Below, piece by piece: positions 54,335-64,000 of a stretch of DNA of 64,000 nucleotides (the stretch's first letter is position 1; every line of letters begins with the position of its first letter). The position numbers and the translations under genes were made by a program. Location of the stretch: positions 3,593,239 through 3,657,238 of the forward strand of contig OX457061.1 in the NCBI GenBank assembly GCA_949752795.1. The letters are read 5' to 3'. The stretch is from Hyperoodon ampullatus. Its lineage: Eukaryota; Chordata; Mammalia; Artiodactyla; Ziphiidae. The notes under the pieces are model-generated. The model ran no database searches and had not been told where the DNA came from. It saw only the letters and a program-made list of their open reading frames with translations.

Positions 54335-54500
54335 ACTGAGCACCAGCAATGACAACCGTGCAAGGAGACGTGGCATAACCAATGCTCCGGTCTAATTCAA
54401 GAAATATGGATCTGACTTTGGAGGACAGCACGCCAATTCCGAGTGGGTTTTAAGTGCCACTGATGGCTCTTCTGTATGTGGCCCGACCGCAGCGCACGGT
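54335..54500. promoter_or_regulatory. Weak candidate conserved non-coding element
   Basis: Repeat-free intermediate-GC stretch with 'ctaattcaagaaatatggat'. Composition only. Confidence 0.18.
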
Positions 54501-54779
54501 CCTCCAGTTACCCCTTTGGAATGTTCTGAGCCGGGGTCAGAGCTGAGTGGTCAGACAGGGGCATTTGCACCCTGAGTCACGAGCGGGTGAGGCTGCATCC
54601 CCGGAACGGTGCCCTGAGGTCAACCTTCCCCGGAGAAGATGTCTCTGAGCTGGAGACCCCCGCCCGCGGAGGGAGCTGAAGGGGACCCTCTTCTTCTTTC
54701 AGATCCCTGGGGAATCCCATTAGCACAGACTAAGGTCCAGGATCCCCGGATGACTTAATAGGAACCTCACGATCCAAGG
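54501..54779. other. Unique sequence, nothing recognised
   Basis: No feature recognised. Confidence 0.35.
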
Positions 54780-55030
54780 GCCTTACTTGCTCTCTTGTCC
54801 TCGCCTCTTCATTTGAGGAGCCCAACTGCTGCGCCCCAGAAATACATATTGCACCGGGTGCAATTTTCCAGCTGGCAGCCACGGGCACAGCCCGCTTGGT
54901 GCCCTGATGGCAGCGCAGCCTCAGTCTGGGCTTGGCAGCCAGGAAGGACTGGGTCTTTTTCTCACGAAGCCATGTTTGTTTTTACTTATGAATTAACTAC
55001 AGACATCCTTGATCAACACCACTACGCTCC
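54780..55030. promoter_or_regulatory. Candidate conserved non-coding element
   Basis: 'gaaatacatattgcaccggg' and 'tttttacttatgaattaact' lie in a repeat-free block with lower GC than its flanks. Confidence 0.22.
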
Positions 55031-56315
55031 AGGGGGAAGTACAAGCGCTCGGAGCCTGCGTTTCTCTGGGTGAGCATCTTGCCTGGCTTGTGGCCCTGGC
55101 TTCCCCAAAGCGGGAGGGTCGGGGCTGCCCACTTAGTGCAGGGGCTCTGGCACCTGCCGCCTGGAGGCTATGGCCACGAGGGCAGCCCCGCTGAGTTCTG
55201 ATAGACCAGCGGGGTTGGGGGGGATTTCTCAGGTGCCCCACAGGAACCAGGCTCTCTTTGTCCCAGTGGAAGCAGGCCCAGGATGGACCGCACAACCAGA
55301 GTCACAAGGAACCCCGAGAAACCTCCAGCCTGGACGGAGGGCAGAGGCTCTCGCTCTGAACCCTGCCACCCTGCGTGGGTGTGCTGGGCATTTGTCTCCT
55401 TCCACTATTTCGAATCAGCTTGGTTAGGACATGTGCGCTAAGACCGTCTCCACCGCAGCGTCCAGCCCTGAGCCACCTCGACCTGGGGCTGCAGTGCCCA
55501 GATGTGGACTCGTCCCCCTCCCCCAGTGGGCTGATTGCAGCCAGCTTTCCTCCCCTTGACCTCAGGATTTTCCCGGGTATGGGGGGTATCGTCCAACAGG
55601 GGTCCTGGCCGGCGAGTCGCTGGCAGCCCTGCAGGGGAAAGAAGTCCCTGCTTCATCCAGAGGCGGTCGGCTCTGTGCCCGTGAGACTGGAGGCACGGAT
55701 CTGGGCGGCAAGACAGGCTTTCTGGGCGCAGGCAGACAGCATGGAGGAGGAGGCCGGGACAGGGTGTGGTGTCCAGGAGGACTCACCATGGGCTCCCAAG
55801 GGACCCTCCAGGAAATGACTGGAGGGGGCCTGACAAGAGGACTCGGGATCCCGAAGGAGAAGGTGGGTGACTGGGCTGGAGAAATCCTGGTGACAGCTGT
55901 CCATGTGGCCCCTTGGGCACCAGCCCGTAAAAGGGCCACCTCACCAGGGGAACAGAGAACCCAAGTAGAAAGCAGGGGGGGACCTGAGGGAAGACAAAGG
56001 GACCTCAGGGACCCCGGTCTTCAAGATGGGTCAGAGGGCAAGGCTAGCTGAGCTGCCCCAAGGACAGGTAGGACTGGGACAAAAACTGGCCTCTGGGGAG
56101 GGGAGAACAGCACCAGCTCCCGGACAAGGAAGGGGGCAACCCTGTCCTCCCACCATCCTGAGCCCCAAGGGCCTCGCCGGCTCTCAGATCACCCGCAGAC
56201 TCAAAGGACCCCCGGCAAAGAGCTGGACCCTCGGTAGTCTGTGTGTCCCCATCCAATTAAAGACAGACCCCGATAGAGCCCAGGGCCTGTGGCATGAGGC
56301 TGCACGGGGTGAAGG
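55031..56315. other. GC-rich unique sequence, no gene recognised
   Basis: Frames are open on both strands (147 codons forward at 55375, 125 reverse at 55939). No domains or repeats recognised. Confidence 0.4.
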
Positions 56316-56541
56316 TCTAGACCAGTGGATTCCAACAGGGCTGACTCCAGCTTGAGAGGACACTTGGAGCCGTTTGGGTCCTACGACCAGGGGAGGGTGC
56401 TCCTAACCCCTAGTGGTGGTGGTGGGGTGTGGTGGAGGCAGGGATGCTCCAGACACCCTGCAAAGCACAGGGCAACCCTCACGACAGAGTTATCCGACCC
56501 CAAACATCAAGCATGCAGGGGCTGAGAAGCCCTGCTCTAGA
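56316..56541 (+). repeat. hAT-type (MER/Charlie-like) DNA-transposon fossil
   Basis: Begins 'tctagaccagtggattccaa' and ends 'ggggctgagaagccctgctctagac', with imperfect terminal inverted repeats. 'gggatgctccagacaccctg', 'aaagcacagggcaaccctca' and 'gagttatccgaccccaaaca' match a very common mammalian non-autonomous hAT element. Exact subfamily not assigned. Confidence 0.75.
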
Positions 56542-56869
56542 CAAAGGGGAGGGAATGGTCTTGTGATACCCAGGGGCCCCCACCAAGGCTTGGACACCCA
56601 CAAGCGGGCAGCCCCTGTGCCAGGGTCTAGACGGTCTCTACGTCTCCACTGGAATTCCCATCCTGCGTGTGTCTCCTGTGTGGAAGCTAAAGTCCACTGA
56701 GAATGGAAGACAACCGGCCGACCCAGGCTGACAGTCTGGCAGGCGCCCCCTTGGTGTCCCCATGGGACTGAGCCCTAGGACGCGTCCTGGAGATGCACGG
56801 ATGTCTTCTGTTATCTTAATTAACCACCACCCCATCTCCACCACAAGACACCACAGGCAGAGCTCCTAT
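56542..56869. other. Unique sequence, nothing firm
   Basis: 56810-56830 ('ttatcttaattaaccaccac') is a short AT pocket with TTAATTAA. No gene recognised. Confidence 0.35.
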
Positions 56870-56995
56870 ACACATGTGCACACAAGCACACGTGCACACA
56901 CATGCACACAACACACGCACACGTGCACACACGATGCACAGGCCCATGTGCACACACACAGTGCACGTATGCTCGCAGGTGCACGCACACAAAGA
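56870..56995. repeat. Degenerate CA-rich microsatellite
   Basis: 'cacatgtgcacacaagcaca' and related CA/TG words over about 125 bases. Confidence 0.85.
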
Positions 56996-57059
56996 GCTTC
57001 TCTGAAAGGGTTACTCCCGTTTCCTGCCCCCCTGCCACGCCCGCGCATCCAGCCTACAG

Positions 57060-57520
57060 GAGAGAAACAAGCTCAGATTAAGATGTCTGGATGGAATTTG
57101 ACGTGGCCTCTCCCAGTACGCGTCTGCATCTGGCCCTGAGCTTCTCCGATGCTTTAGTATTCCGTGCACCCTGCTCCCCACCCGCCCCGATCCTACAGCT
57201 TAGAATTGCCTCCTTTTCATCCCTAATATTACTGCTCACAGTTTCGCTGAGCTATCGTGGCAGCCACGGTCCTTCTGAGGCTGAGATGTTACAAGAATGA
57301 ATGCAAAAGACAGAAGTGGTATCTACGGGCCAGACCCGAGGAGGCTGAGGGGCCCTGGCACCTTCATCATGGTGGGCAAGCCACACACCGCCCACTCCGA
57401 AAAAAACCTCACACGCAGATTTCGCTTGATCTCAGGTAGCGATTTTGTTCAAAGCCTCTTTTCTTATCATATTTGCTCTTTGGGCATTTTTCCCCACGGT
57501 GATCCCTTCATAATCACAGA
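57060..57520. promoter_or_regulatory. Weak candidate conserved non-coding region
   Basis: Repeat-free, intermediate GC, with 'catccctaatattactgctc' and 'cttcataatcacagatcata'. No exon recognised. Confidence 0.18.
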
Positions 57521-57972
57521 TCATAGGACATGCCGGGATCCATAGGGGGCCCGTCCCTCCACGACAAAGCAGCCTTAGGCAGAGCTTCTCCAGAGCAAGG
57601 GCAGCCCCAGCATGCAGGGGTCACGGGTCCTGTCCTGACCACTCCCGGAGAGCCGGCAGTGCCTCCCAAGTCTGACCCCAATTTCTTCTTTCTGCTGAGA
57701 AACACAGTGCTGGGCAGGCCTTGTTTGTCTGCTCATGGAGGGGCCAGCCCCCAAATTTCAGGAGGATGAGGGAGAGCAGGATCACCCCTGGGGATGCAGA
57801 GTGTCTCTTCCAAGAGACCAAGCCCGGGGCTCTCAGCTCCCTGGGAAACGCCACCACCCAGTCCGGGCAGTATACAGCCCTGCTGCCGCAGCCCATGCAC
57901 TGTCCACCCTTCCTGGAACATTCACACACAGTCTTCACTCCAGGCTTGCTTGTTCCTCCTGGCTCTGAGCTC
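57521..57972. other. Unique sequence, nothing recognised
   Basis: No gene or repeat recognised. Confidence 0.35.
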
Positions 57973-57973
57973 A

Positions 57974-57991
57974 GAAAAAAAAAAAAAAAAA
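57974..57991. repeat. A-run (18 A)
   Basis: A pure A tract with no SINE, L1 or retrocopy recognisable immediately upstream. Confidence 0.9.
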
Positions 57992-58150
57992 ACTCCCACC
58001 TATGAATTATGTATTGGAAACCCAGGCAGAGCAATCACGGGCAATAAATAATTCCGAGCTACAGACACATTAGTTAGCTGTACAATTCACTTACAGGCCA
58101 AACCAAGCATCTTACTAATAACAGGCAGAAGCAAGGGTATTGCTAACGTG
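57992..58150. promoter_or_regulatory. AT-rich island, candidate conserved non-coding element
   Basis: 'cacctatgaattatgtattg', 'ggcaataaataattccgagc', 'cattagttagctgtacaatt' and 'cttactaataacaggc' give several TAAT/ATTA cores. No repeat similarity beyond the A-run at its left edge. Confidence 0.3.
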
Positions 58151-58349
58151 GATCTGGGGCCGGGGAGGCGCTCTCCCAGGGCTGGTGGGCCACTGGCCGG
58201 ATGGCTCCTCTGCGTGGTCCCTCGGGGACCTGCTGGTCAGGACCCCTGACTCATGACAAAGGGGCCGGCGGCGACTCTGCAGTGTCCAGACTCAAAAGGG
58301 AGGACGAGTACAGAAGCTCTGCTCCGTTGAACAGCAGGGGCATCTGGTT

Positions 58350-58486
58350 TTAGAAACTGCGCTAACATCACATTGTCTGACGAGCTCTCCTTTATGGGTT
58401 GCAAAGGATTCCATGCAGCTCCAGAACTCTCTTAATGAGCAGATAAGAATTCTATTGAAATTAGCACTTAAGCGATTTGTGGATCC
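58350..58486. promoter_or_regulatory. Left half of an AT-rich island split by L1
   Basis: 'ctctcttaatgagcagataa' and 'gaaattagcacttaagcg' are repeat-free. Its continuation lies at 58903-59040, on the other side of the L1 insertion. Confidence 0.27.
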
Positions 58487-58499
58487 GTTGGACATTCTT

Positions 58500-58889
58500 T
58501 TTTTTTTTTTTTTGTCATCTTTCTAAACTCTTTTTTTAAACTGAAGGATAGTTGGTTTACAATGTTGTGCTAATTTCTGCTGTACAGCAAAGTGATTCAG
58601 TTATACATATATTTACATTCTTTTTCGTATTCTTTTCCATCATGGTTTATCACAGGTTATTGAATATAGTTCCCTGTGCTCTACAATAGGACCTTGTTGT
58701 TTATCCATTTGGTATATAATAGTTTGTATCTGCTAAGCCCAAACTCCCAATGCATACCTCCCCCACTCCCACCCCTTGGCAACCACAAGTCTGTTCTCTG
58801 TGTCTGTGAGTCTGTTTCTGTTTCGTAGATAAATTCATTTGGGTCATATTTGAGATTCCACATAGAAGTGATAGCATATAACAACTGCA
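58500..58889 (-). mobile_element. 5'-truncated L1 (3'-UTR only), reverse
   Basis: A T-run, then 'gatagttggtttacaatgtt', 'tttctgctgtacagcaaagt', 'gtgctctacaataggacctt' and 'ggcaaccacaagtctgttct', the reverse of the L1 3' UTR seen at 35892-36439. Flanked by an exact 13-bp duplication, 'gttggacattctt', at 58487-58499 and 58890-58902. Non-coding. Confidence 0.96.
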
Positions 58890-58902
58890 GTTGGACATTC
58901 TT

Positions 58903-59040
58903 AAGTGCTTCTCAGGACATTCTGCTTTCTAAGCTATTCTTGCTATTATCCCAGTAAACATGTTGTCACACTGACTTTGCAGAGTCTTGAAAAATTATTT
59001 GCTAAGCAAAGGTCCACCTTGACCCAGAGCTCCCTGAAAT
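58903..59040. promoter_or_regulatory. Right half of an AT-rich island split by L1
   Basis: 'gctattcttgctattatccc' and 'gaaaaattatttgctaagca', repeat-free. It continues the block left of the L1. Confidence 0.27.
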
Positions 59041-59214
59041 AATCCCTGATCAGCAGGCATGTCCTTGCTGGTGATGGACGTTGGTGCCGGACATGAACAG
59101 CACTGGTCTCTTGCTCTGATTCAAGGCTCCTTGGGCAGCAGGGGTGGCGTGTCCAGCACCGTCAGCAGCACCATTTCCTAGGTGCGAGCTGTAGTCCTAG
59201 TTTCTACTGCTTTC
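59041..59214. other. Unique sequence, nothing recognised
   Basis: No feature recognised. Confidence 0.35.
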
Positions 59215-59380
59215 CTCAGGCCGGCCCTGTGCTCCTTCACACACGTTATCTCATTGGATCTCAGTGATGTTACCAAGTAACCATGGTCACTACCCCCACT
59301 GTACCCATGAAACAAGTGAGCTTACAGTCCCAGGGCTGCTGAGAGGAAGCAGACCCTGGTCTGCCCGACCCTCAACCTCA
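59215..59380 (+). repeat. MIR SINE
   Basis: 'cttcacacacgttatctcat', 'tggatctcagtgatgttacc' and 'cccatgaaacaagtgagctt' follow MIR from the mid part to the tail. Confidence 0.6.
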
Positions 59381-59439
59381 AACTGATCCGGATCCCATTA
59401 CCCTGTAGTGGATCAGCAGGGTGGGCATTGACCCCCCAG

Positions 59440-59525
59440 CTCACAGAAATGGAAACCCAGTTGCGGGAGGATGACGTCATTTGTCCTAAGGCACGTGCCT
59501 AGTGAATGGCAGCGTCAGGGCCTGG
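59440..59525 (+). repeat. MIR SINE fragment
   Basis: 'cacagaaatggaaacccagt' and 'tagtgaatggcagcgtcagg' match the MIR core and 3' part. Confidence 0.5.
59472..59479. promoter_or_regulatory. Perfect CRE palindrome TGACGTCA
   Basis: Full cAMP-response element consensus, lying inside the MIR fragment. An 8-bp palindrome is expected about once per 65 kb, so function is unproven. Confidence 0.25.
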
Positions 59526-59969
59526 TCCCGTTCCCTGACCCTGAGCCGGGGAGCTGTCTACAGACCCACCGAGCGTCCACTCCTGTCTTATCTTGTGGAA
59601 GACAGGCTCGGATGGAGCCTTTCTCAGAGCCAAGCTCGCTCCTGCAGAAAGCTCCATCTCCCGCTCCCCAGGGCAGGCCCAGGGCCCCATCTGGAACACC
59701 CCGCCCTTGCCTCACCTGCCCTGGCCTCAGTGGGAACAAGCACAAAGGGCCCTGGACAGTCAGTGGCCTCGACAGCCGCAGTGCAGACTCCCGCTCTCTC
59801 TCTCCCTCCACTTTGGAGATTCATCTGGCCAAGACAGCCCAGCCCTGAAGGTGCAGGCCATCATGCACCTGCCTGCAAAGGAGCCCAACCTGGTGCCCTC
59901 AACTCCACCCCCTCGGAGGTGCCGGGGGACAGTGCCCGGGTCGGAAGACTCGTAAAACACGCATATTTT
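59526..59969. other. Unique sequence, nothing recognised
   Basis: A 159-codon frame at 59502 has overlapping antisense frames. No domain seen. Confidence 0.35.
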
Positions 59970-60115
59970 CTCCTTAAGTGAAATTCACTCTGGGTCTATC
60001 CAAGCTCCTCTCGGCATTTTAAAGCTTTAAAAGATTCAGCTCTCTCTCTGGGTCAATTTTCTTCCAACAAAATATTAAGCTTAAGCTTTGAAAGCCTGCA
60101 CTGTGATCTGAGTGC
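59970..60115. promoter_or_regulatory. Weak candidate conserved non-coding element
   Basis: 'ggcattttaaagctttaaaa' and 'caaaatattaagcttaagct' form an AT-rich pocket with nested AAGCTT palindromes. No repeat recognised. Confidence 0.2.
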
Positions 60116-60254
60116 CAGACCAGGCCCTCTGAGCCTGGTGGGCGTAAATATTTAAAGAGACGCTACAGGGAGCGGAGCTCTCTCAGGAAGCGCGGGGCCG
60201 TGGGGGCTGAGAAGGACATCTGCAGCCTTGCCCGACAGGAGCACCCGGCAGGGA
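60116..60254. other. Unique sequence, nothing recognised
   Basis: No feature recognised. Confidence 0.35.
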
Positions 60255-60480
60255 GCTGTCTGACCCTCGGGTCACTCCTGACAACAGCCCTGAGATCCAG
60301 CGATGGGGCTGATGGCAATGCCAGCCCCGCCGGCCACCCTCCCGGGCACTGGGAGCAGCTCCTGCTTCAGTCTTCTAGGGCCAAGGATGTGACACGGTGA
60401 TGGGCCCGATTTTGCAGGGAAGGGGGAAACGGAGGCACCCAAAGACTGAGCGAGCTGCCTACGTGCAATCCAGCACCAGC
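60255..60480 (+). repeat. MIR SINE, diverged
   Basis: 'gtcactcctgacaacagccc' (mid part), then after a gap 'gattttgcagggaaggggga', 'aacggaggcacccaaagact' and 'gagcgagctgcctacg'. Confidence 0.5.
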
Positions 60481-60549
60481 CAGGACAGCACGATTTGCTT
60501 TTGCTTCTGCATCTTGGGCAACCCCAGAACAGCACTGCCAGAAGGAACA

Positions 60550-60615
60550 CAGACCCATCATTCAAACTCCTCATTTGGCAGAAGGGAAACTGCAGCCCAG
60601 ACTCATCCGGGGGTG
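60550..60615 (+). repeat. MIR-core-like fragment
   Basis: 'caaactcctcatttggcaga' followed by 'agggaaactgcagcccag'. Confidence 0.4.
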
Positions 60616-60664
60616 GGACGGTGGGGAAAATCAAGTCAGACTTTGTCTCTCAAGCCTTCGTTCA

Positions 60665-60790
60665 TCCGTCCGTGCAATCGCCCATTTCATAGACGTGCGT
60701 GGCTCAGAGTGGACGCCCAAATCAGTGATTGAGTGAATGAAATTGTCTTGGTAACAAGCACAGTACTGGACACTGGGGCCCTAAGGTGGG
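60665..60790 (+). repeat. Ancient mammalian repeat fragment (same type as 24755)
   Basis: 'gattgagtgaatgaaattgt' and 'aagcacagtactggacactg' match the '...gcacagtgctggg' type tail. Confidence 0.35.
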
Positions 60791-61199
60791 GGGACCATGG
60801 GTCCCGATCCAAAGCGTGGAGTGGGAAACACAGGCAAGCCAGGGACAGGTGCTGGGTTGACGGGGCTGCTGTCCAACGGAAGCTGTGTTGGGTCCATCTC
60901 TGAGCCCAAACAGCCTGGGGGAAGGATCAGGTGGATGGAGGCCAGCGGGTCAACCAGCAAGTGAGTGATGCACACCTGAACAGCTGAAAGAAGCTGGTCC
61001 GTATAAGCACATGCAGAAGCACGTGGGCTTCCCCTGGAAGACGTTCCCCATCTTATCAAATATCCCGTACCGGGGAGCATTCTTTGCTCTCTTTCCTCTG
61101 CTGGGGGGTGTGGTCTCTCCATTCTGCCTTCCTCACATGCTTGACTTCAGGAACCATCTCTTTGCTGGGAGCAGGCTAGCTCTGCAGACCAGCATCCAG
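60791..61199. other. Unique sequence, nothing recognised
   Basis: No gene or repeat recognised. Confidence 0.4.
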
Positions 61200-61345
61200 G
61201 GTGTGGAACGGGGAGCCCTGGGTCTGATCTTGGCTGATGACTTCCTTTTTCTAAGTTTTAGCTTCCATATCTGCAAAGTGGGGACAATAGCAAAGACTCA
61301 CCCTCGGGTCAGTGCCCAGCACACGGTAGAAGCCAGATAAACGTA
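61200..61345 (-). repeat. MIR SINE (reverse)
   Basis: 'tagcttccatatctgcaaag', 'tggggacaatagcaaagact' and 'cagcacacggtagaagcc' are reverse MIR. Confidence 0.65.
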
Positions 61346-62290
61346 TCTCTATCCCTCCATCATGCATCTCTGTTCGACATCCCCATGTTCTGTTCTGGGC
61401 CTGGGCCCCTGCCCTCTAACACAGGTGCAACCTGGGCAGAAGAGCAAACTGGGTCCAGCAGGGGCCCTGGGATGCTTTCTGGGAGGGGCCTCCCCCAAGG
61501 CAATGGCTCCTTAGCCGAGATATCTGAAGGGTACAAACCCCAGTCTGCACTAGGCAAGAGGTGAGGCTGCTGCAGCCTTCCAGCCAGGCCTGGGGTGGAA
61601 ACACCGGGGCCCTCTCTTTCGATCAACGCTCACGGCACCTGTTGCCAGGACACACACTTCCAGAGCTTTTTGAAATGCCAACAATGGCCGGCCTACCTGG
61701 CCCAGAGTGCCCATCGAGTTGAGGACACAGCTCCCTGCCCCACGACCTGGCAGGTCACACCTGGTGCCCTGTGCAAGGCTGCCTCAGGGCGGGGTGGGGT
61801 GATGGGGAGACTTCCGTGTCACAGCTGTATTAGGGCCCTGAAGTGGTTTGTGCCTACTCCACTGGTGTTTCTCTTATCTCGCGGGGCCCCTCCCTGTTCC
61901 CTCTCTGGCTCTTCCTCCCTCCCTGACTTCCCTATGGGGGACATCCCCGGGGCTGTGTCTTCAGCCGTCCCCCATCCCTGACTGCACCCACCTTGGAGAC
62001 CCGCATCTTGCCAGTGCCAGTGCCAGAGGCACCCAAATTCTTTGGCTCATGGCCCCCTCCTCTGTCTTCAAAGCAGGCAGCGTGGCAGCCTCCGGTCTCT
62101 CTCTCTCTCTGAGCCTCTGCTGTCACAGGTCCCTCTCTCCCACACCTCCCTGCCAGCAGGAACGACACTTCATTAAAGCCACAGCTGCAGGAACAGGGAC
62201 CAGGGAAACACCAGAAGCGGATCCTTGTGGGGAGACGGGACACCAGATTGGCCAGGAGTTACCATCAGATTTTGGAAACCACTCAGTGTA
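61346..62290. other. Unique sequence, nothing recognised except a short CT run
   Basis: 62096-62111 is a (CT)n run of about eight units. No gene or interspersed repeat recognised. Confidence 0.4.
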
Positions 62291-63064
62291 GAGGCCTTAG
62301 TCAGTGAAGGATTTGGCCCATGTGGGGAGAGTCAAAAAATATTGAGACCAGACACGCCCTCCTTGGATGCCCAAACACATTTGCTTTGACCTTCCTGGCC
62401 CCAAACCACTGCCTGACCCGGAACGCAGCCCAGGAGATCGGCAGGTGGCGCATCCAGTAAATGGGGCGGGCTGGCCCGGGCAGAAAACCTGTGGCTCTTC
62501 CAGGCGGCCTCTGGGTGTTTGGAGATCTGGTCCACCTGATCTCACAGCAAGACAAGCAACCGTCTCAGAGCCAGAGCTCGGCTGATCTGCAAGCCCGCCC
62601 GTCAGAGCCCCGGGGCCACCTTCCGCTTGACCCAGGACGTGGGAGATGATTGCTGGCTCCACTGCAGTGGTGACCCCTCTGGCTACTCAGCCCCTCTGTC
62701 CTGTGGAGTCCCCTTCTATGGGAGCCTCGAGGCTTCCTTTGCCTCAGTTGATGCCAATGCCGGTTCCTCCCTCCATGCAGGAGCTGCTCCAGTGACCAAG
62801 GCAACGAGACAAGGCTCCATTGGGTCTCACGTCACTGGACCAAAGGCTCTCCCGCCACCATGGTACCCAGTGCACAGATGCTGTCGAAACTTGATCGTTA
62901 AAACCCTCTGAATTCCTTGACCGGGGCTCATGGAAGATGGAAGACATTTCAAGATGGCAAGAAACTGTTTGTATCACAAGACAAATAGTCGCTGCACGTA
63001 TTTCAACCACCTGTTGCCACTTCCCTGTGTAACTTCCTCGTGGATGTAAATACCCACCCTTGCA
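62291..63064. other. Unique sequence, nothing recognised
   Basis: 62900-63060 is AT-richer than its surroundings ('gatcgttaaaaccctctgaa', 'gtatcacaagacaaatagtc') and could be a weak conserved non-coding block. No exon recognised. Confidence 0.3.
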
Positions 63065-63330
63065 TTCACTCGGTCACATTCTGGAACAGCTGCTATGGGC
63101 CTGAGCCTGGAGGGAGCAAGACAGCCTGGCCCCCGCCTTCACGGGCCAGGGACCCAGCAGGGGAGTCCGGGGTGGAGTCCTGGGACAGTCCCAGCAGGGG
63201 ATGAAGGGGACAGTCACGGTGGGGAGGGAGCCCCTGACATGCTGGGAATGGAGAAGAGCTCTCGGCAGCAGTGGAATTTCAACAGAGACTTAGGGTGTCT
63301 GCAGAGAAGTCATCTGGAGGGGGTGCGGTG
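63065..63330 (+). repeat. Ancient mammalian interspersed repeat (same type as 34056)
   Basis: 'cattcactcggtcacattct', 'gaacagctgctatgggcctg' and 'caacagagacttagggtgtc' loosely follow the order of the repeat at 34056-34470. Confidence 0.35.
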
Positions 63331-63654
63331 TGGGGAGGGCTTCACTCCCCGCAGGTGTGTAAAGCAGCTACCCGGGTTAACTGCCCAGATGAACAAAAGG
63401 CATGGGGTCTGATTGCTCCAAATCCCAGACTTTGTGAATCTTGGAAACTCTCCATCTCTGTTCCCCAGTTTCATTCTCCAAACGCCCTCCACGCCTTAGC
63501 TGGACTCTGTCAGCTGAAAACATGTCTGAGTAACCATGGCTGCTCCCCAGCCCTCACCTTTTTCCCCCTTTTCTTCTCTTTCACATGCAAAATCAGATTC
63601 GTGCGCCAGCTTTGGAAACTGATTTCTAGAGAAGTAGCTCTCTGAAGCTATGGG
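63331..63654. other. Unique sequence, nothing recognised
   Basis: No gene or repeat recognised. Confidence 0.35.
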
Positions 63655-63800
63655 CACACCACATCATAAACAGCTGCAGCTGACCCACATTTCAGGGTCA
63701 GCAGAAATCATTATAACCACCCCAATTATTGCATAATGCACTAATTATCAGCCTTATAAAGAATCTTCATCAACCTAAGATTCATTGGAAATTAACCGAA
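63655..63800. promoter_or_regulatory. AT-rich island, strong candidate conserved non-coding element
   Basis: 'cccaattattgcataatgca' and 'ctaattatcagccttataaa' give four TAAT/ATTA cores within about 40 bp, with 'gaaattaaccgaaag' just after. No repeat similarity. The densest homeodomain-type cluster in the window; function inferred. Confidence 0.35.
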
Positions 63801-64000
63801 AGTCTGGAGCCCTCTGGAAGATGGGGCCTCATACAGCTCAAAGTGGCTTCGAGGGACCAGCATGTAAGGACGTCTTCAAAAAAGGCCACCATCCAGACTG
63901 TCTCAAATGGCCCAACACAGAAAATGCCCATTTTCCTTTTTCTGCACGTGTGTCCTGATGCCTGGAGAGCCTGGAAGGAGGAGAGGAGAGACAAGCCCAG
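63801..64000. other. Unique sequence to window end
   Basis: No gene or repeat recognised. Confidence 0.35.

Noticed and set aside
54300..54345. 'gatggttaattagacacagt' resembling an ERVL LTR start
   Set aside because: Similarity ends after about 15 bases, so no LTR can be supported.

Overview
The window reads as mammalian nuclear DNA from a cetacean, most likely a toothed whale. The evidence is five copies of the tRNA-Glu-derived CHR SINE (at 2507, 18375, 18888, 27041 and 49448), four of them of the shorter type I associate with toothed whales, all with target-site duplications. There are also two well-preserved artiodactyl-type L1 3' ends, a dense background of MIR, L2, MLT1/ERVL and hAT fossils, and CA microsatellites. 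No primate Alu and no BovB/Bov-tA was seen. The species cannot be fixed from this sequence alone.

I found no protein-coding gene, rRNA or free-standing tRNA that I can defend. The long open frames (up to about 265 codons) lie in GC-rich DNA where stop codons are rare, overlap frames on both strands, and resemble no protein I recognise. The best exon-like candidate is a weak one at 32439-32540, with a strong splice acceptor, 33 codons and a stop.

Layout. 1-10 kb: GC-rich single-copy DNA with one young SINE (2.5 kb), an L1-like tail with an internal tandem duplication (3.8-4.0 kb) and AT-rich islands. 10-14 kb: MIRs and old LTR-like pieces. 14-16 kb: two AT-rich, TAAT-rich islands. 17.7-19.3 kb: a nest of L1 3' ends and two SINEs. 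20-26.4 kb: MER5-like, MIR, MLT1 and ERVL fossils, ending in a palindromic MITE. 26.4-35 kb: mostly unique GC-rich DNA with one SINE and CA repeats. 35.9-39.7 kb: a 5'-truncated L1 and a long decayed L1 ORF2 tract, the only long AT-rich part. 40-49 kb: GC-rich unique DNA. 49.3-50.2 kb: an L1M fossil split by a SINE. 50-64 kb: MLT1/ERVL/L2/hAT/MIR fossils, a second L1 insertion (58.5 kb) inside an AT-rich island, and more islands to the end.

The AT-rich islands carry homeodomain-type TAAT cores, are repeat-free as far as I can see, and stand out from the GC-rich surroundings. They fit conserved non-coding (enhancer-like) elements in a gene desert or a very long intron, but this is inference: conservation cannot be measured from one sequence. 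All repeat family names were assigned by eye from memory of consensus sequences, and boundaries of old repeats are approximate.
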